Source: CAVZBW01 sp963778465
GTDB lineage: Bacteria > Actinomycetota > Acidimicrobiia > Acidimicrobiales > RAAP-2
NCBI GenBank assembly: GCA_963778465.1
Contig: CAVZUK010000003.1
Location: 1,736,001 to 1,800,000, forward strand
Direction: 5' to 3'
Length of the DNA: 64,000 nt
A program made the position numbers and the translations under genes. The notes below the pieces were generated by a model. The model worked only from the letters and a program-made list of their open reading frames with translations. It did no database searches and was not told the DNA's origin. This document shows, in pieces, positions 1 through 8,884 of this stretch. Position 1 is the stretch's first letter; every line of letters starts with the position of its first letter.

Positions 1-10
1 TCCGGGCGAG

Positions 11-310
11 ATGTTCGCTCTCTTGCTCGGGATCCCCGGCGCCCGGCCACTCGAGTTGGACGAGGACGACGGTCAAGACGTCGACCTCCGCTTGGTGATC
101 GAGGTCGGCGACCGGCCCTCGTTCTGTATGTCGTGTGGAGCGCCGGGGACCGAGGTCGGTCGGGTCGTCGAGGATCTTGGGATCTCCTCCGCCGGGGAGA
201 ACGTGATCAGGGTGCGCTGGAGCAGGCGCCAGTTCGCCTGTCCGAGCGAGTCGTGCCCGGCGCCATCGTGGCTCGAAGCCAACAGCGACGTCGACGCCTT
301 CGTCGTGCGG
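11..310 (+). pseudogene. ISL3-family transposase, N-terminal fragment
   Basis: The about 100 readable residues match the N-terminal zinc-binding region of ISL3-family transposases: a CMSCG knuckle near residue 40 and a second Cys pair in FACPSESCPAP near residue 80, in the same order as the transposase encoded just downstream on the other strand. The reading frame runs into the tail of that second element near position 310-316, so the helix-turn-helix and DDE domains are missing. The 5' end may lie outside the window. I read it as a remnant truncated by insertion of, or recombination with, the neighbouring ISL3 element. It is not expected to be functional. Confidence 0.65.
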
Positions 311-315
311 ATCGC

Positions 316-1664
316 TCAGTCGAGGCCGATCAGGTTCAGCTGAGCCCAGTCGGGCTTGCCGGCATAGAGCAGCGAGCGGACCCGATAGTTGAAGAAGTTC
401 GAGAACCCGAACGCCGCGCGCTTGACCCGCTTGATCAGGTTGTGGACTGCCTCGGTCGGCCCGTTCGTCACGTGGGCCACATGCCAGGACGCGATCTCGT
501 GCTTCCAGCGGATGAGGGTGCGCCCGAGCGAGCGGGCCTCGACCGGGTAGTCGGTGTCTTGGAGGTCGTGGCCGAGCTCGTCGACCCAGGCGAGGGCGAG
601 GTCCGCGTCTGCGTGCTGATAGAGCTCGCGCACGGCCTCCTTCGCCTGCCACATGGTCGCGACTCTCCGTGAGGATCGCCGGCGCGAAGCAGTCCCACCA
701 ACTTCTCGGTGCCCTTGTCGTCGAGCCGCTCCTTCGCCTTGGTGAGCAGCCGCCGGCAGCGGTAGAGGGGATCGGACTTGCGTCCCCGGTGGCCCAAGGT
801 CTCGTTCTGCACACGGCGTCTGCACTCGTCGAGCTTCGTGTTGGCGAGCTTGCACACGTGGAAGGGGTCCGCGACCAAGGTGGCGTTGGGGACCATCACT
901 TCGAAGACGCGTCGGTAGGGGCCGGAGAGGTCGAGGGTGCCGTAGCGGATGGCGGCCCGGAAGACGCCGCCTTGCAGCGCGAGCCACGCCATGGGCTCGG
1001 CGCTCCCCCGACCGGGGACGACGTCGAGCAGCTGGCCGCTTCTGACGTCGACCATCTGGGTCGAGAACTGCTGGCGGCGATAGCGACCCTCCCGCACGAA
1101 GAGCACCTCGTCGAGCCCGAGAGCATTGACCGTGCCGATGCGACTGGGCACGTCGACCAGCGCTTCCCCATAGGCGACCACGGCATCGTTCACGGTGTGC
1201 CAATCGCAGCCGAGCTCGGTAGCCACCTCGTTCACGCTGCGAGCGCAACGGCCCACCTGCTCGGTCACCCAGCGACCGGCGCGGGTGGTGATCGCCATCC
1301 TCGACGACGCGATGCGCCCGTCCTCCTCGGTCCACGAGCCCGTGGGACAGTCACCGTCGGGGCAGTGCAACCGACGCTTGTGCCAGAAGAGGGCCATCGG
1401 ACGGCCGGCGACGGGGAGATCGACGAAACGCACCGGCCGTTGGTCCTTCACGTGCGCCACAACCCCACACGACGGGCAGCCGGTCTGCGTTCGCCGGCAC
1501 TCGACATGGATCTCGAGCACGTGCGCACGCGCATCGAGGCCGATCACGTCGACCTCTGGGAGACCGACCAGGATCTCGCACATCCGAACGGGGTCACACT
1601 CGAGCGCCGCCTTCAACCGTGCCTTGTTCGTCATCGGCTCAGGCTGGCAGGTGTCGCAGCCCAC
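316..1664 (-). pseudogene. ISL3-family transposase, frameshifted
   Basis: DDE transposase of the ISL3 family, probably starting at the ATG at 1634. The N-terminal part has the zinc-ribbon Cys pairs (CPSCG, then CPDGDCP), a helix-turn-helix segment and the catalytic core with GLDEV and ADPFHV motifs. The frame breaks near 663: the first frame reads ..RAGDPHGE and the second resumes at VATMWQAKEAV, and restoring one base (GAG-GTC-GCG instead of GAG-TCG-CG) joins them without a gap. The C-terminal part holds the NGPTEAVHNLIKRVKR segment typical of the family. One deletion therefore inactivates an otherwise full-length transposase of about 440 residues. The right element end probably lies between 1665 and about 1720; no matching left inverted repeat was found. 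Confidence 0.85.
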
Positions 1665-1782
1665 ATCAGGGATGCGATTCCCCCCTGAGATCCGAAGCGC
1701 TGGAAATCCCCACCCCAGCAGGTGACCAAGGTCCCTGGCGACAATCGACGGGCGATCAGAGACTTGTCAGGTGATCCGGCGA

Positions 1783-2667
1783 ATGGTCCTTGTGGCCGGG
1801 TTGGTCCTGGCAGGCTTGATAGCTGGGTGCAGCAGCGCAGCACCCAACGTGGTGTTCACGCTTGGCACTGCCGACCGGAATCTGACTTACTGCAACTCCC
1901 AAACTTTGGATCTCTACATCCCTCGCGCCGCCATCACTCGCCCCCTGCCCGTCGCGATCTACGTCCATGGGGGAGGTATGACTGCAGGCGACAAGTCGGA
2001 CCTCAACCCGATGTTTCTTGACGCATTGGCTGCGGCTGGCTATGCGGTCGTCAGCATGAATTATCGCCTCGCTCCTGAGTTCCGGTTTCCCGCGCAGATC
2101 GAGGACGTCAAGTGCGCGATCAGATATCTGCGGGCCAAGGCGCCCATCTACGACCTGAATGCGAGCGAGATCTTCGCGTTCGGCACCAGTGTTGGAGGAG
2201 AGCTGGTTGCGCTCGCTGCTCTCACCAGTCCGCATTCGGCATTCGATGTCGGACCGTATCCAATGGAGTCGAGCAGGCCTCTCGCAGTAGCAGACCTATT
2301 CGGCCCAGCGAACCTCACTCAGCAAGCGTCAGGCTTCTCCCCTTCCGTCATTCAGCAAGTGTTTGGCAGCAACCGCAGGGATGTGGTTCTTGCAAGCCCC
2401 ACGCATTTCGTTGCCCCGAACTCGCCGCCCATCCTTCTTGTTCAGGGTGTCAACGACACGAAGGTGTTGAAATCGCAGTCGATCGAACTTTATAGGGACC
2501 TCAAAGCAGCGGGTGACCAAACGCAACTGATCTTGGTACAAAACATGGGCCACATGTTCATGCAAGTTGGCCCGAAGCCGCTTGACCCTAGCCTCCAACA
2601 GATTGCGCAGGAGATGGTCCGATTCTTCAGCAATGTTCGGAGCGACGTCAGTGCCAGCGAATGGTGA
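1783..2667 (+). CDS. Secreted lipoprotein esterase/lipase, alpha/beta hydrolase (HSL type)
   Basis: Probable membrane-anchored carboxylesterase. Residues 1-20 form a lipoprotein signal ending in the lipobox LIAGC, so the mature enzyme would be acylated on Cys outside the cytoplasmic membrane. The hormone-sensitive-lipase oxyanion motif HGGG is near residue 65; the nucleophile elbow GTSVG, the acid in GVNDTK and the His in GHMF complete the catalytic triad in order. I place the start at the ATG at 1783 because AGGTGA (1769-1774) sits 8 nt upstream; a GTG at 1771 is in frame but lies inside that ribosome binding site. It stands alone between mobile-element debris. The substrate is not indicated. 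Confidence 0.85.
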   Translation: MVLVAGLVLAGLIAGCSSAAPNVVFTLGTADRNLTYCNSQTLDLYIPRAAITRPLPVAIYVHGGGMTAGDKSDLNPMFLDALAAAGYAVVSMNYRLAPEFRFPAQIEDVKCAIRYLRAKAPIYDLNASEIFAFGTSVGGELVALAALTSPHSAFDVGPYPMESSRPLAVADLFGPANLTQQASGFSPSVIQQVFGSNRRDVVLASPTHFVAPNSPPILLVQGVNDTKVLKSQSIELYRDLKAAGDQTQLILVQNMGHMFMQVGPKPLDPSLQQIAQEMVRFFSNVRSDVSASEW

Positions 2668-2677
2668 ACGGCATTGC

Positions 2678-3418
2678 TCACACGACCGGGGTTGGGCCTG
2701 GGACGGCGTGCCGGTCGAGGTTCTGACGGCGCCGGTCGTAGACCGTGGCGGTACGAGGATCCGCATGGCGGGCCGCGGTCTGCACGTCGCGAAGTGGCAC
2801 ACCTGCCTGGAGGGCAGCCATGATGAGCACGGCTCGCAGCATGCGGGGGTGGACCAGCCCGAGCCCGGCTCGCTTGCCAATGGAACGAACCAAACGGTGA
2901 GCAGTGCGCCCGTCGAGGCGTTGACCGTCGCGGACAGGACCGTGTGCTGGCAGCCGCGTGGTCATGGTCGTAGCAGTCCGCGGCGAATAGGAACCTCCCC
3001 AGTTCGGACCGGTCCTGGCCGCGCCCTTCCGAAGGGTGGACCTGGGGTAGGCGAACGTACTGGGCTGGGTTCTAGACGACGTGCCCATCGATGTAGGCAA
3101 AAATGGCAGAACCCGCAAACCGTGGAGAGACGCCGGTCGATAGTGGACGCAGCCAAACCGCGCTGCTCGAGCTAGCCGCGGTGCAGCTCGATGTGAGGTC
3201 GGGTGGCCTCGAGGACGTCGAGGTCAAGTCCGGCGGCCCACTGGAAGTAGCAGCGCAGGTCATGGCGGTAGGCGTCGAGCGTGCGGTTCCTCTAGCGAGC
3301 TGGGAACGCTGCTTCTCTAGCGAGCTGGGAACGCTGCCGCGGGCTAGGTTGGCCGGGTCGGTGAGGTAGTCGGGTTCTGGCGTCTGGATCGACGTCGATG
3401 CGGTGACGGGGCTGGTCA
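2678..3418 (-). pseudogene. Tyrosine recombinase (phage-type integrase), decayed
   Basis: Pieces of one tyrosine recombinase can be read in three frames. The N-terminus starts at the ATG at 3418 with a purine-rich ribosome site just upstream; the SAM-like core-binding domain continues in another frame (NRTLDAYRHDLRCYFQWAAG) and hits an in-frame TAG near 3173; the C-terminal catalytic part follows (RTAHRLVRSIGKRAGLG, then AARHADPRTATVYDRRR with the Tyr nucleophile). The middle, including the first catalytic Arg, is missing. The catalytic HxxR reads RMLR, so the His is lost. A 25-bp tandem duplication at 3291-3340 shifts the frame near the start. Clearly dead, but evidence that an integrating element once sat here. 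Confidence 0.8.
3291..3340. repeat. 25-bp tandem duplication inside the integrase pseudogene
   Basis: The 22-base string TCTAGCGAGCTGGGAACGCT plus GC occurs at 3291-3312 and again at 3316-3337, giving a period of 25 bases. As 25 is not a multiple of three, the duplication shifts the recombinase reading frame between its N-terminal peptide and the core-binding domain. It looks like a replication-slippage event. Confidence 0.85.
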
Positions 3419-3625
3419 TAGCGGATCCTCTTGGTCCTGGGAGAACCAGCCAAGCCCTCACATCGACGCCTGCCCACCCCGCCGGCGATGGGGGATACCC
3501 TCCGAAGCTCCTCTCTTGCTGCCGGCGGCTCTCAAGGGCTCGCTGGAGCGCGTGCCGCGTGTGGCTGAAGTTGCCCCTCGCGAATGCGAAGACCTTGTCG
3601 GGGTGCGATTCGGAGCGTGCGTTTG

Positions 3626-4000
3626 CTAAATCAGACTCGCGCCCAGCAGAAGCGCCGCGGAGAATGTCAGCAGCACGGGGCAGATCTTGAACCAAATCAC
3701 GGCCGTGCGGGCACCGGTAAGGCCTGTCAGTACGGCCAAGGCAATCAGGAGAGCGGCGACCACGCGGTAGACCCACTCGGTCGCGTGCGATCCAGCCCCG
3801 CCGACGATGGTCACGGCAACGATGATTCCGGCTAGTCCCCACATTGTGAATGCTTCGGCCAGCCACTCCTGAAGCACGACTCGGCGATTGTTCTGGGTGA
3901 TCGGCTTGAAGCCAGCGAGCACCTGACTGGTGGGAATCGCGTGGGCGACTCCCCAAAGGGCCACAAGTGCAGCAGCGACAGAAGCCAGTGTGATCGCCAT
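3626..4000 (-). CDS. Small polytopic membrane protein
   Basis: About 124 residues with four hydrophobic segments, starting at an ATG (4000) that opens directly into the first span (MAITLASVAAALVALWGVAH). The short conserved-looking motif AHAIPTSQVLAGF follows the first helix. An in-frame start 24 codons upstream would add an uncharged-polar N-terminus and seems less likely. I do not recognise a named family. It lies on the same strand as the DUF1326 gene but 150 nt downstream of it, so joint transcription is possible. Function unknown. Confidence 0.65.
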   Translation of the reverse strand: MAITLASVAAALVALWGVAHAIPTSQVLAGFKPITQNNRRVVLQEWLAEAFTMWGLAGIIVAVTIVGGAGSHATEWVYRVVAALLIALAVLTGLTGARTAVIWFKICPVLLTFSAALLLGASLI

Positions 4001-4149
4001 CAGGTCATTATTGGCCACGGGACGGCGTAGCGACCAGGGTCCAAAGTCAGTCAATTCCCCCCACTGCCCCACTTCCGGCGATCAGGGACACTCGGACTCC
4101 ACTCGGTATCGGCACTTCCCGTCCTGTCGGCTGTCCAGCGGTCTCGTCC

Positions 4150-4791
4150 TCAATCGCCGGTGACTGAGGCGTATTCGAAGTCGGTCGTGAAGGCAGTGTT
4201 GCGGCGGCCTCGCACCTCCCATCGCAGCGCCGGATCCGTCGACCACAACACGTCTCCATGCAGTTCGGTTCCGGGATGGTCGAAGCCGGGGATGCCGCAC
4301 TGCACGTCATCAGGGGCGGACGCCGCTCCTTCGGCCTCGACGGTCAGGTAGCCGAGTACGTCGATTCGCTTGCGGGCTGCAACGTGTTCGAGGGTGATCC
4401 GGGCGCGGCGGACGGCATGGACATCGCCTATCGCAGGACCATAGAGCTGGGAGACCGTCCCGCCCGCTTGGCCCAGGAAGATATCGGCCAGGGCGCCGAG
4501 TTGGTCGTCGTCGGCTCGATCGCCGACATAGAGGACCACCTCCCATGGGGTGCTCGGTTGCACCCTGTCGTAGTAGCGGATCGAGAGCACCGCCCGAAGG
4601 TCGGAGAGGTCGATGTCGCCTGCGTGGCCCTGCTGAACGTGCCAGGACAAGGCGCCGAAGCACACGCCGAAACTCGATGGCCCGCCGGGCCGACCGCCCA
4701 CGCTGCTCGCGTCCGTCGGCTCCCTCGTGGGAGGTGCTTGGGCATTGACAGTTTGTGTTTTGAACCGGATGGGTCTGCGAGTGCAAGGCAC
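4150..4791 (-). CDS. DUF1326-family protein, N-terminus atypical or lost
   Basis: From about residue 40 onward this matches the DUF1326 family as I remember it: LSWHVQQGHAGDIDLSDL, then PWEVVLYVGDRADDDQL, the FLGQAGG segment, VHAVRRARITLEH, and near the C-terminus CGIPGFDHPG and WEVRGRRNTAF. Family members normally begin with a Cys-rich stretch (C-x-C..CPC) just before the WHV motif; here only a single FGVCFGALSWHV Cys is visible and the 40 residues before it look random. No better start or alternative frame supplying the Cys motif was found, so the 5' end may be eroded. Biochemical function of the family is unknown. Confidence 0.65.
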   Translation of the reverse strand: MPCTRRPIRFKTQTVNAQAPPTREPTDASSVGGRPGGPSSFGVCFGALSWHVQQGHAGDIDLSDLRAVLSIRYYDRVQPSTPWEVVLYVGDRADDDQLGALADIFLGQAGGTVSQLYGPAIGDVHAVRRARITLEHVAARKRIDVLGYLTVEAEGAASAPDDVQCGIPGFDHPGTELHGDVLWSTDPALRWEVRGRRNTAFTTDFEYASVTGD

Positions 4792-5001
4792 TGCCTTACT
4801 CCACCGCGATACCGCCGCTGTCGGTGGTCTCGAAGAGACCTAGCGAAGACTGATCATGTCGCAGACAATCAAGGCAACGCTGCGGTTCGGATGCTGTCCG
4901 CCAGGGCCCACGGTTGTTGTGTGAAAAGGCGCAGCATCCGCCTGGCTAGAGGTGGGTGTGAAAGAGGAGACGAAAGCTGCTCGTGGCGTCACGACTGGTC
5001 T

Positions 5002-6619
5002 AAGCCTCGATCCACCGATTTTCGATTCGGTGAGACGTTGGCGGAGTGATGGCTCGCTGGACCGTTCAGCACCGGGGTGAGGACGTTTCGGGATCCCTCG
5101 AGGGCGTGGAATGCCAGAAGGTCGTGATCTTCCTGGGTTGTCAGCGCCTGATACCCGATCTGCGGTGCGCCGCCCGCGCTCGATGAGCTACCCCGGAACC
5201 GGTGGCAACGCTCGCAAGCGGGCCAGCGTGTGTTCGAACACGTGGGCCCATGGCCACTGCAGCGGGCCACGCAGCGTCGGTGTGCCGGCGCGACTGACGA
5301 GACGCCCGGGAACGGAGAAGAACCGGGCGCGCACAGTGCGGGCCACGACGAGCTGGCCGGCCGGCGTGAGCTCGCCGAAATGGGCGGACCAGCGGATGAG
5401 GTTGTGGGCCAGGGCAGCGCAGACAAGCCAGGCGGCGTTGGCGAAGAAATGACCAGAGGGCACGTGCTCGAGGCCTGCCCCTTCTTTGAGGTCTCGAATA
5501 GCGAGTTCGACGGTGGCGTGGGAGCGGTGGAACGCGTCGACGTCGACGGCGTCTCCTTCGAGGTCGGTGACGAAGGCGAAGTGACGCCACTGGGGCCACA
5601 AGGTGGCCTGGGGTCCGACCAAGCGGGTCCGGCGCACGACGAGGCGGTGGCCCTTGTAGGTGCACTCGGCCACCTGGGCCTCGCCGTCGCAGGTGTACTC
5701 GATGGGCCTCCAGGCTTTCTCATCGATGGCGGAAACGGCCTTGACCACGGACTTCACCATGGCGACGCCCATCGTGTAGCCGACGTCGAGGCGCTCGAGG
5801 GTGGCGATGGTCGTGTTCGACCAGAACCCCGAGTCAAAGCGCATGATCAGCTCGCCGCCGGCCCCGGCCCGGCGGATGCGGGCGACCAGCTCTTCGACGA
5901 AGCGCTTGGCGCCGCGCTGGGTGTTGGCCGCTCCCTTGCGCAGGCGGACATGGACAAGCTCGCCCGTGGCGGCCACGGTGGCCACCAAGGGGTGATAGCC
6001 ACGTCTTTTGGTGTACCCGAAGCCGGCGCCCGCCTTGGCCTTGCCGGCCACCTCGCAGATGGTCGAGTCCAGATCCACCACGACCTGGTCGGCACCGGGT
6101 CCGGCTCCAAGGGCCCAGGCCCGGCGCAGCGCCTCAGCGAGCACCTTGTCGAGCTGGCGGACATGACCGAAGGTGAAGGCACGTAAGAACGAGCCCAGTG
6201 TCGACGGCGCCATCACCTGGTGCCCGAGCACCGAACCCGTTGCCCCGGCACGGAGCACATCTGCATGATCGATGTGGCTTCCGCCAGCGGCCATGGTGTG
6301 GACCAAGGTGAGCACCTTGCGCCCGGGCCGTGCACCGCCCACGCGACCAGAAAGGTCCAGCGTCGAGTTGATCAGGCGCTCGAGACCGAGGCGGACGGCC
6401 ACGGTCGCGACGAGCAGCAGCCCGGCGTTGGCCACCAGGTTCGGCTCGTCGAAGGTCACCGCGATGCGGTCGATCCCGCGGAATACTGGGCTCACTGAAA
6501 GTGCCTCCTCGTGTTGGGTGGATCGGTGACGTCGCAATCACCATTTTCCCAAGCAGGGAGGCACTTTCCGCGGATGCGCGGTTACGCGATCAGGTCGCTA
6601 ATCGGTGTATCGAGGCTAA
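5002..6619 (-). mobile_element. IS1380-family insertion sequence with terminal inverted repeats
   Basis: The element carries a single full-length transposase gene and imperfect terminal inverted repeats: AAGCCTCGATCCACCGATT at 5002-5020 and, in reverse complement, TAGCCTCGATACACCGATT at 6601-6619 (17 of 19 identical). The resulting length of about 1.62 kb suits IS1380. I could not identify a clean 4-5 bp target duplication at the borders. Confidence 0.85.
5188..6495 (-). CDS. IS1380-family transposase
   Basis: DDE transposase of about 435 residues. The catalytic Asp segments VVVDLDSTICEV and MRFDSGFWS and the C-terminal AIRDLKEGAGLEHVPS (Glu) are all present, with the usual intervening KRRGYHPLVA motif and NLIRW near the end. 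I prefer the GTG at 6495 as start because GAGGAGG lies about 8 nt upstream; an ORF extension to 6537 has no such site. No stop or frameshift interrupts it, so the element may still be active. Confidence 0.9.
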   Translation of the reverse strand: MSPVFRGIDRIAVTFDEPNLVANAGLLLVATVAVRLGLERLINSTLDLSGRVGGARPGRKVLTLVHTMAAGGSHIDHADVLRAGATGSVLGHQVMAPSTLGSFLRAFTFGHVRQLDKVLAEALRRAWALGAGPGADQVVVDLDSTICEVAGKAKAGAGFGYTKRRGYHPLVATVAATGELVHVRLRKGAANTQRGAKRFVEELVARIRRAGAGGELIMRFDSGFWSNTTIATLERLDVGYTMGVAMVKSVVKAVSAIDEKAWRPIEYTCDGEAQVAECTYKGHRLVVRRTRLVGPQATLWPQWRHFAFVTDLEGDAVDVDAFHRSHATVELAIRDLKEGAGLEHVPSGHFFANAAWLVCAALAHNLIRWSAHFGELTPAGQLVVARTVRARFFSVPGRLVSRAGTPTLRGPLQWPWAHVFEHTLARLRALPPVPG

Positions 6620-6831
6620 GTCACTGCCTGAATACGTCGTTCCTACCCGGGTGGTCGCCCAGATGAAGGATCTTCACGCAGTTGGGTCAGAGCAACTCCT
6701 CCATTTCGGCGACGTCCAGGCTCCCTCATGACGGAGGGCTCCCGTCACCTCGCTCTGTCCTTCAGCGCCGACAGCAGAACCCGCCTTCGTCCCAGCTCTA
6801 TCAGCGCTCGCGAAGCCATGGTCTACCGCGA

Positions 6832-7737
6832 TCACTTCGGACCATCGCCATCCACCCGTCTCAGGGCTGCGACTGCGGCATCAAGCCTGGCAGGGCCTTC
6901 GGCGAATCCCTGCTCTGGCATGCCGGCACCTTCCTTCGCAGCCGGAGGACCGGGCAATCTCGCGACAGCACCGGTCTCCCGGGTCAAGAAGGCCCCCAGC
7001 TCCTGGACCGTGCTCATGAGAGAGGCAGGGAACACAACGGTCGTGTTCTTGTCGACGCCGATCTCGATCAGCGTCTGGAGGGTTCGCAGTTGGAGCGCTA
7101 GGGGGTGTGCGATCATCACGTCCGAAGCCTCACCGAGCGCGGCTGCCGCGAGCGCTTCGCCTTCTGCGGCGATGATCTTTGCCCGCTTCTCCCGCTCTGC
7201 TTCGGCCTGGCGTGCCATTGCACGCTTCATCGTGTCGGGCAGCTGGATGTCCTTCAGCTCGACCAGGGTCACGACCACGCCCCACTCTGCGGTCTGGGCG
7301 TCCAGAATTTCCTTGATGTCGATGTTGATACGGTCCGTCTCGGAGAGCATCTCGTCGAGCGTATGCTGACCGACGACCTTGCGCAGGGTGGTCTGCGCGA
7401 TTTGATTGATGGCCGCCTCGACGTTTTCGATCGCAACGACCGACTTCGTCGCGTCGACCACGCGGTAGTACGCGACGGCCGAGACGTCAACGCTCACGTT
7501 GTCCCGTGTGATGATGCCTTGTGACTGGATCGGCATCGTCACGATGCGGAACGACACCTTGCGGAGCACGTTGATAAACGGCGCGATGACGACGAGGCCA
7601 GGTTGCCTCTCGCCAATGACGCGACCAAATCGGAATACAACTGCCCGTTCATATTGCTGCACGATGTGGAGGGCGGCGGCCAGGAGGATGAGGCCAATGA
7701 CCGCCACCGCGATAATCCCTATGATCAGTCCAACCAT
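6832..7737 (-). CDS. SPFH/band-7 (slipin/stomatin-type) membrane protein
   Basis: A 301-residue prohibitin-homology protein. An N-terminal hydrophobic anchor (residues 1-22) is followed by the band-7 core: QYERAVVFRFGRV, GLVVIAPFI, MPIQSQGIITRDNVSVDV, then a long helical region (MKRAMARQAEAEREKRAKII) typical of slipin-type scaffolds. Such proteins oligomerise in membranes and organise lipid domains or regulate proteases. The ATG at 7737 is preceded by AAGAGGAGA at proper spacing, whereas the longer ORF start at 7806 adds an unrelated tail. The usual NfeD partner gene is not adjacent. The C-terminal about 50 residues are Ala/Pro-rich and variable. Confidence 0.9.
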   Translation of the reverse strand: MVGLIIGIIAVAVIGLILLAAALHIVQQYERAVVFRFGRVIGERQPGLVVIAPFINVLRKVSFRIVTMPIQSQGIITRDNVSVDVSAVAYYRVVDATKSVVAIENVEAAINQIAQTTLRKVVGQHTLDEMLSETDRINIDIKEILDAQTAEWGVVVTLVELKDIQLPDTMKRAMARQAEAEREKRAKIIAAEGEALAAAALGEASDVMIAHPLALQLRTLQTLIEIGVDKNTTVVFPASLMSTVQELGAFLTRETGAVARLPGPPAAKEGAGMPEQGFAEGPARLDAAVAALRRVDGDGPK

Positions 7738-8155
7738 TACAATCTCCTCTTGACGGATCACATCGCTGAAGACCCAGCACCTGGTCGGAGTGTGACGGGT
7801 ACGCAAGGATCAGACCAGGGGCAAAGGTCCTAGTAGACGATCGGCGAGCCCAAGGCGCCGCGCGGCGAAATTGCATCGTCCGTGGAGATCTCAGCGAGGT
7901 CCGACCTCATATCGGGCATCAGCTGTATCGACCCAATCGATGAGCACGAGGGTCGTGATCCCGCAAGGCGCGTGAGGCCCCGCCTCCAAGCACCTCGGCT
8001 CAGCCGGATCGCCTACCATCGAATCGAAGTCATACAGACACTCTGACTGGAACCCCACGAGAGACGCTGGAAGCAGGTCAAAGGGATTCCGAGCCACCAG
8101 GAGTCTGCTAGCCAGTCAGCTCGGTTCCCTGTCATCTTAGAAGTGAGGAAATGTC
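7738..8155. other. Intergenic region, divergent promoters expected
   Basis: About 420 nt between divergently transcribed genes. It should hold promoters for the SPFH gene and for the small acidic protein gene. I see no convincing gene or RNA; a GTG-initiated 68-codon reading frame on the minus strand (7891-8097) lacks a ribosome binding site. Confidence 0.4.
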
Positions 8156-8509
8156 ATGTCACCGGACGACGAATGGTCACCCGACGAACCGCTGGGTACT
8201 GAGGCTTTCGAGCAGGGCGACGAAGCAATCGACGAGGGCTCCAGGATCGATTCGATCATGATGGAAGGGGTCCAGGCAGATCCCTCATTGGATCCCACGC
8301 TTCAAGTAGACGAACGTGAACTCGAAGAGGCTGGCGCTGAGCTTGACGACCCAGAGGATCTGGTCACCCTCCTTGGAGGAATCGACGACCCGGATGGCCG
8401 AGGCGAGCCGACAAGGCGGACTCGATTTCGACGTGAAGACGAAGGCGGTTGGGCTCTCGACGCGCATGAGGAAGCCGGTAGCGCCCCCGATGCGGACTCA
8501 ATCGATTGA
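8156..8509 (+). CDS. Small, highly acidic hypothetical protein
   Basis: 117 residues, rich in Asp and Glu and without a hydrophobic segment; likely cytoplasmic and partly disordered. Recurrent short acidic patches (DDEWSPDEPLG, DERELEEAGAELDDPEDL) make a soluble regulatory or stress-related protein conceivable, but no family is recognised. The start at 8156 has GAGGAA 6 nt upstream, supporting a real gene. About 100 nt separate it from the next small gene, so co-transcription is possible. Confidence 0.6.
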   Translation: MSPDDEWSPDEPLGTEAFEQGDEAIDEGSRIDSIMMEGVQADPSLDPTLQVDERELEEAGAELDDPEDLVTLLGGIDDPDGRGEPTRRTRFRREDEGGWALDAHEEAGSAPDADSID

Positions 8510-8611
8510 TGGCTTGCTCAGTCGAAGATGCTCGATTCGAGAAAATGGTCAGGTCGAGGTTCGACCCGTCGTCCCAACTTGAAGTTACCCTGAAACGTTA
8601 AGGAGAGAAGG

Positions 8612-8884
8612 GTGGAAAGCATGGAACTCGATGGGCACCATCGGGCCACGGTGGAGAAGATCTTTCGCCACCCAGTCGGTCACAACATCCAGTGGCACGA
8701 CGTGTTGTCGCTTCTTCGGAGCGTGGCCACCGTCACCGAGGAGCAAGATGGTCGCTGCACGGTGACTCTGGGATCTGAGACCCAGACGTTCGACATCCCA
8801 CGACATCACGATATCGACGAGCAGCAGGTCGTCGATCTGCGACGAATGCTCAAGGGGGCCGGGATCACACCGGATTCGGAATAG
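8612..8884 (+). CDS. HicA-like small protein, paralogue of the gene at 51.5 kb
   Basis: 90 residues. The segment RHPVGHNIQWHDVLSLLR followed by a short beta-rich stretch and FDIPRH resembles the double-stranded-RNA-binding-like fold of HicA-type small proteins. It aligns nearly without gaps to residues 1-80 of the protein at 51518-52192 (HPLPRNVKWPQVLALLE.. FRPPHKHGD.. VVKLRKFL). The GTG start is favoured because AAGGAG (8600-8605) is 6 nt away; the ATG at 8621 would be too far. No HicB-like antitoxin gene is adjacent, so I do not call it a toxin. Confidence 0.65.
   Translation: MESMELDGHHRATVEKIFRHPVGHNIQWHDVLSLLRSVATVTEEQDGRCTVTLGSETQTFDIPRHHDIDEQQVVDLRRMLKGAGITPDSE

Noticed and set aside
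669..1688. Long plus-strand reading frame opposite the ISL3 transposase
   Set aside because: Low-complexity, mirror of the transposase on the other strand, no ribosome site or family motif.
4888..4940. CGGATGCTG / CAGCATCCG inverted repeat
   Set aside because: Nine-base arms separated by 36 nt with no gene context; weak evidence for a regulatory or IS role.
4258..5049. 263-codon plus-strand frame opposite the DUF1326 gene
   Set aside because: The opposite strand has clear family motifs; this frame has none and runs into the IS1380 left end.
5230..6186. 318-codon plus-strand frame inside IS1380
   Set aside because: Antisense of a well conserved transposase; Gly/Asp-rich shadow typical of high-GC DNA.
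6729..6747. TGACGG..CCGTCA hairpin as a terminator of the SPFH gene
   Set aside because: Six-base stem without a T-run; also an ordinary GC-rich coincidence next to the IS border.
7891..8097. Minus-strand 68-codon frame (MARNPFDLLPASLVGF..)
   Set aside because: Protein-like composition, but no ribosome site and it lies in the expected divergent promoter region.
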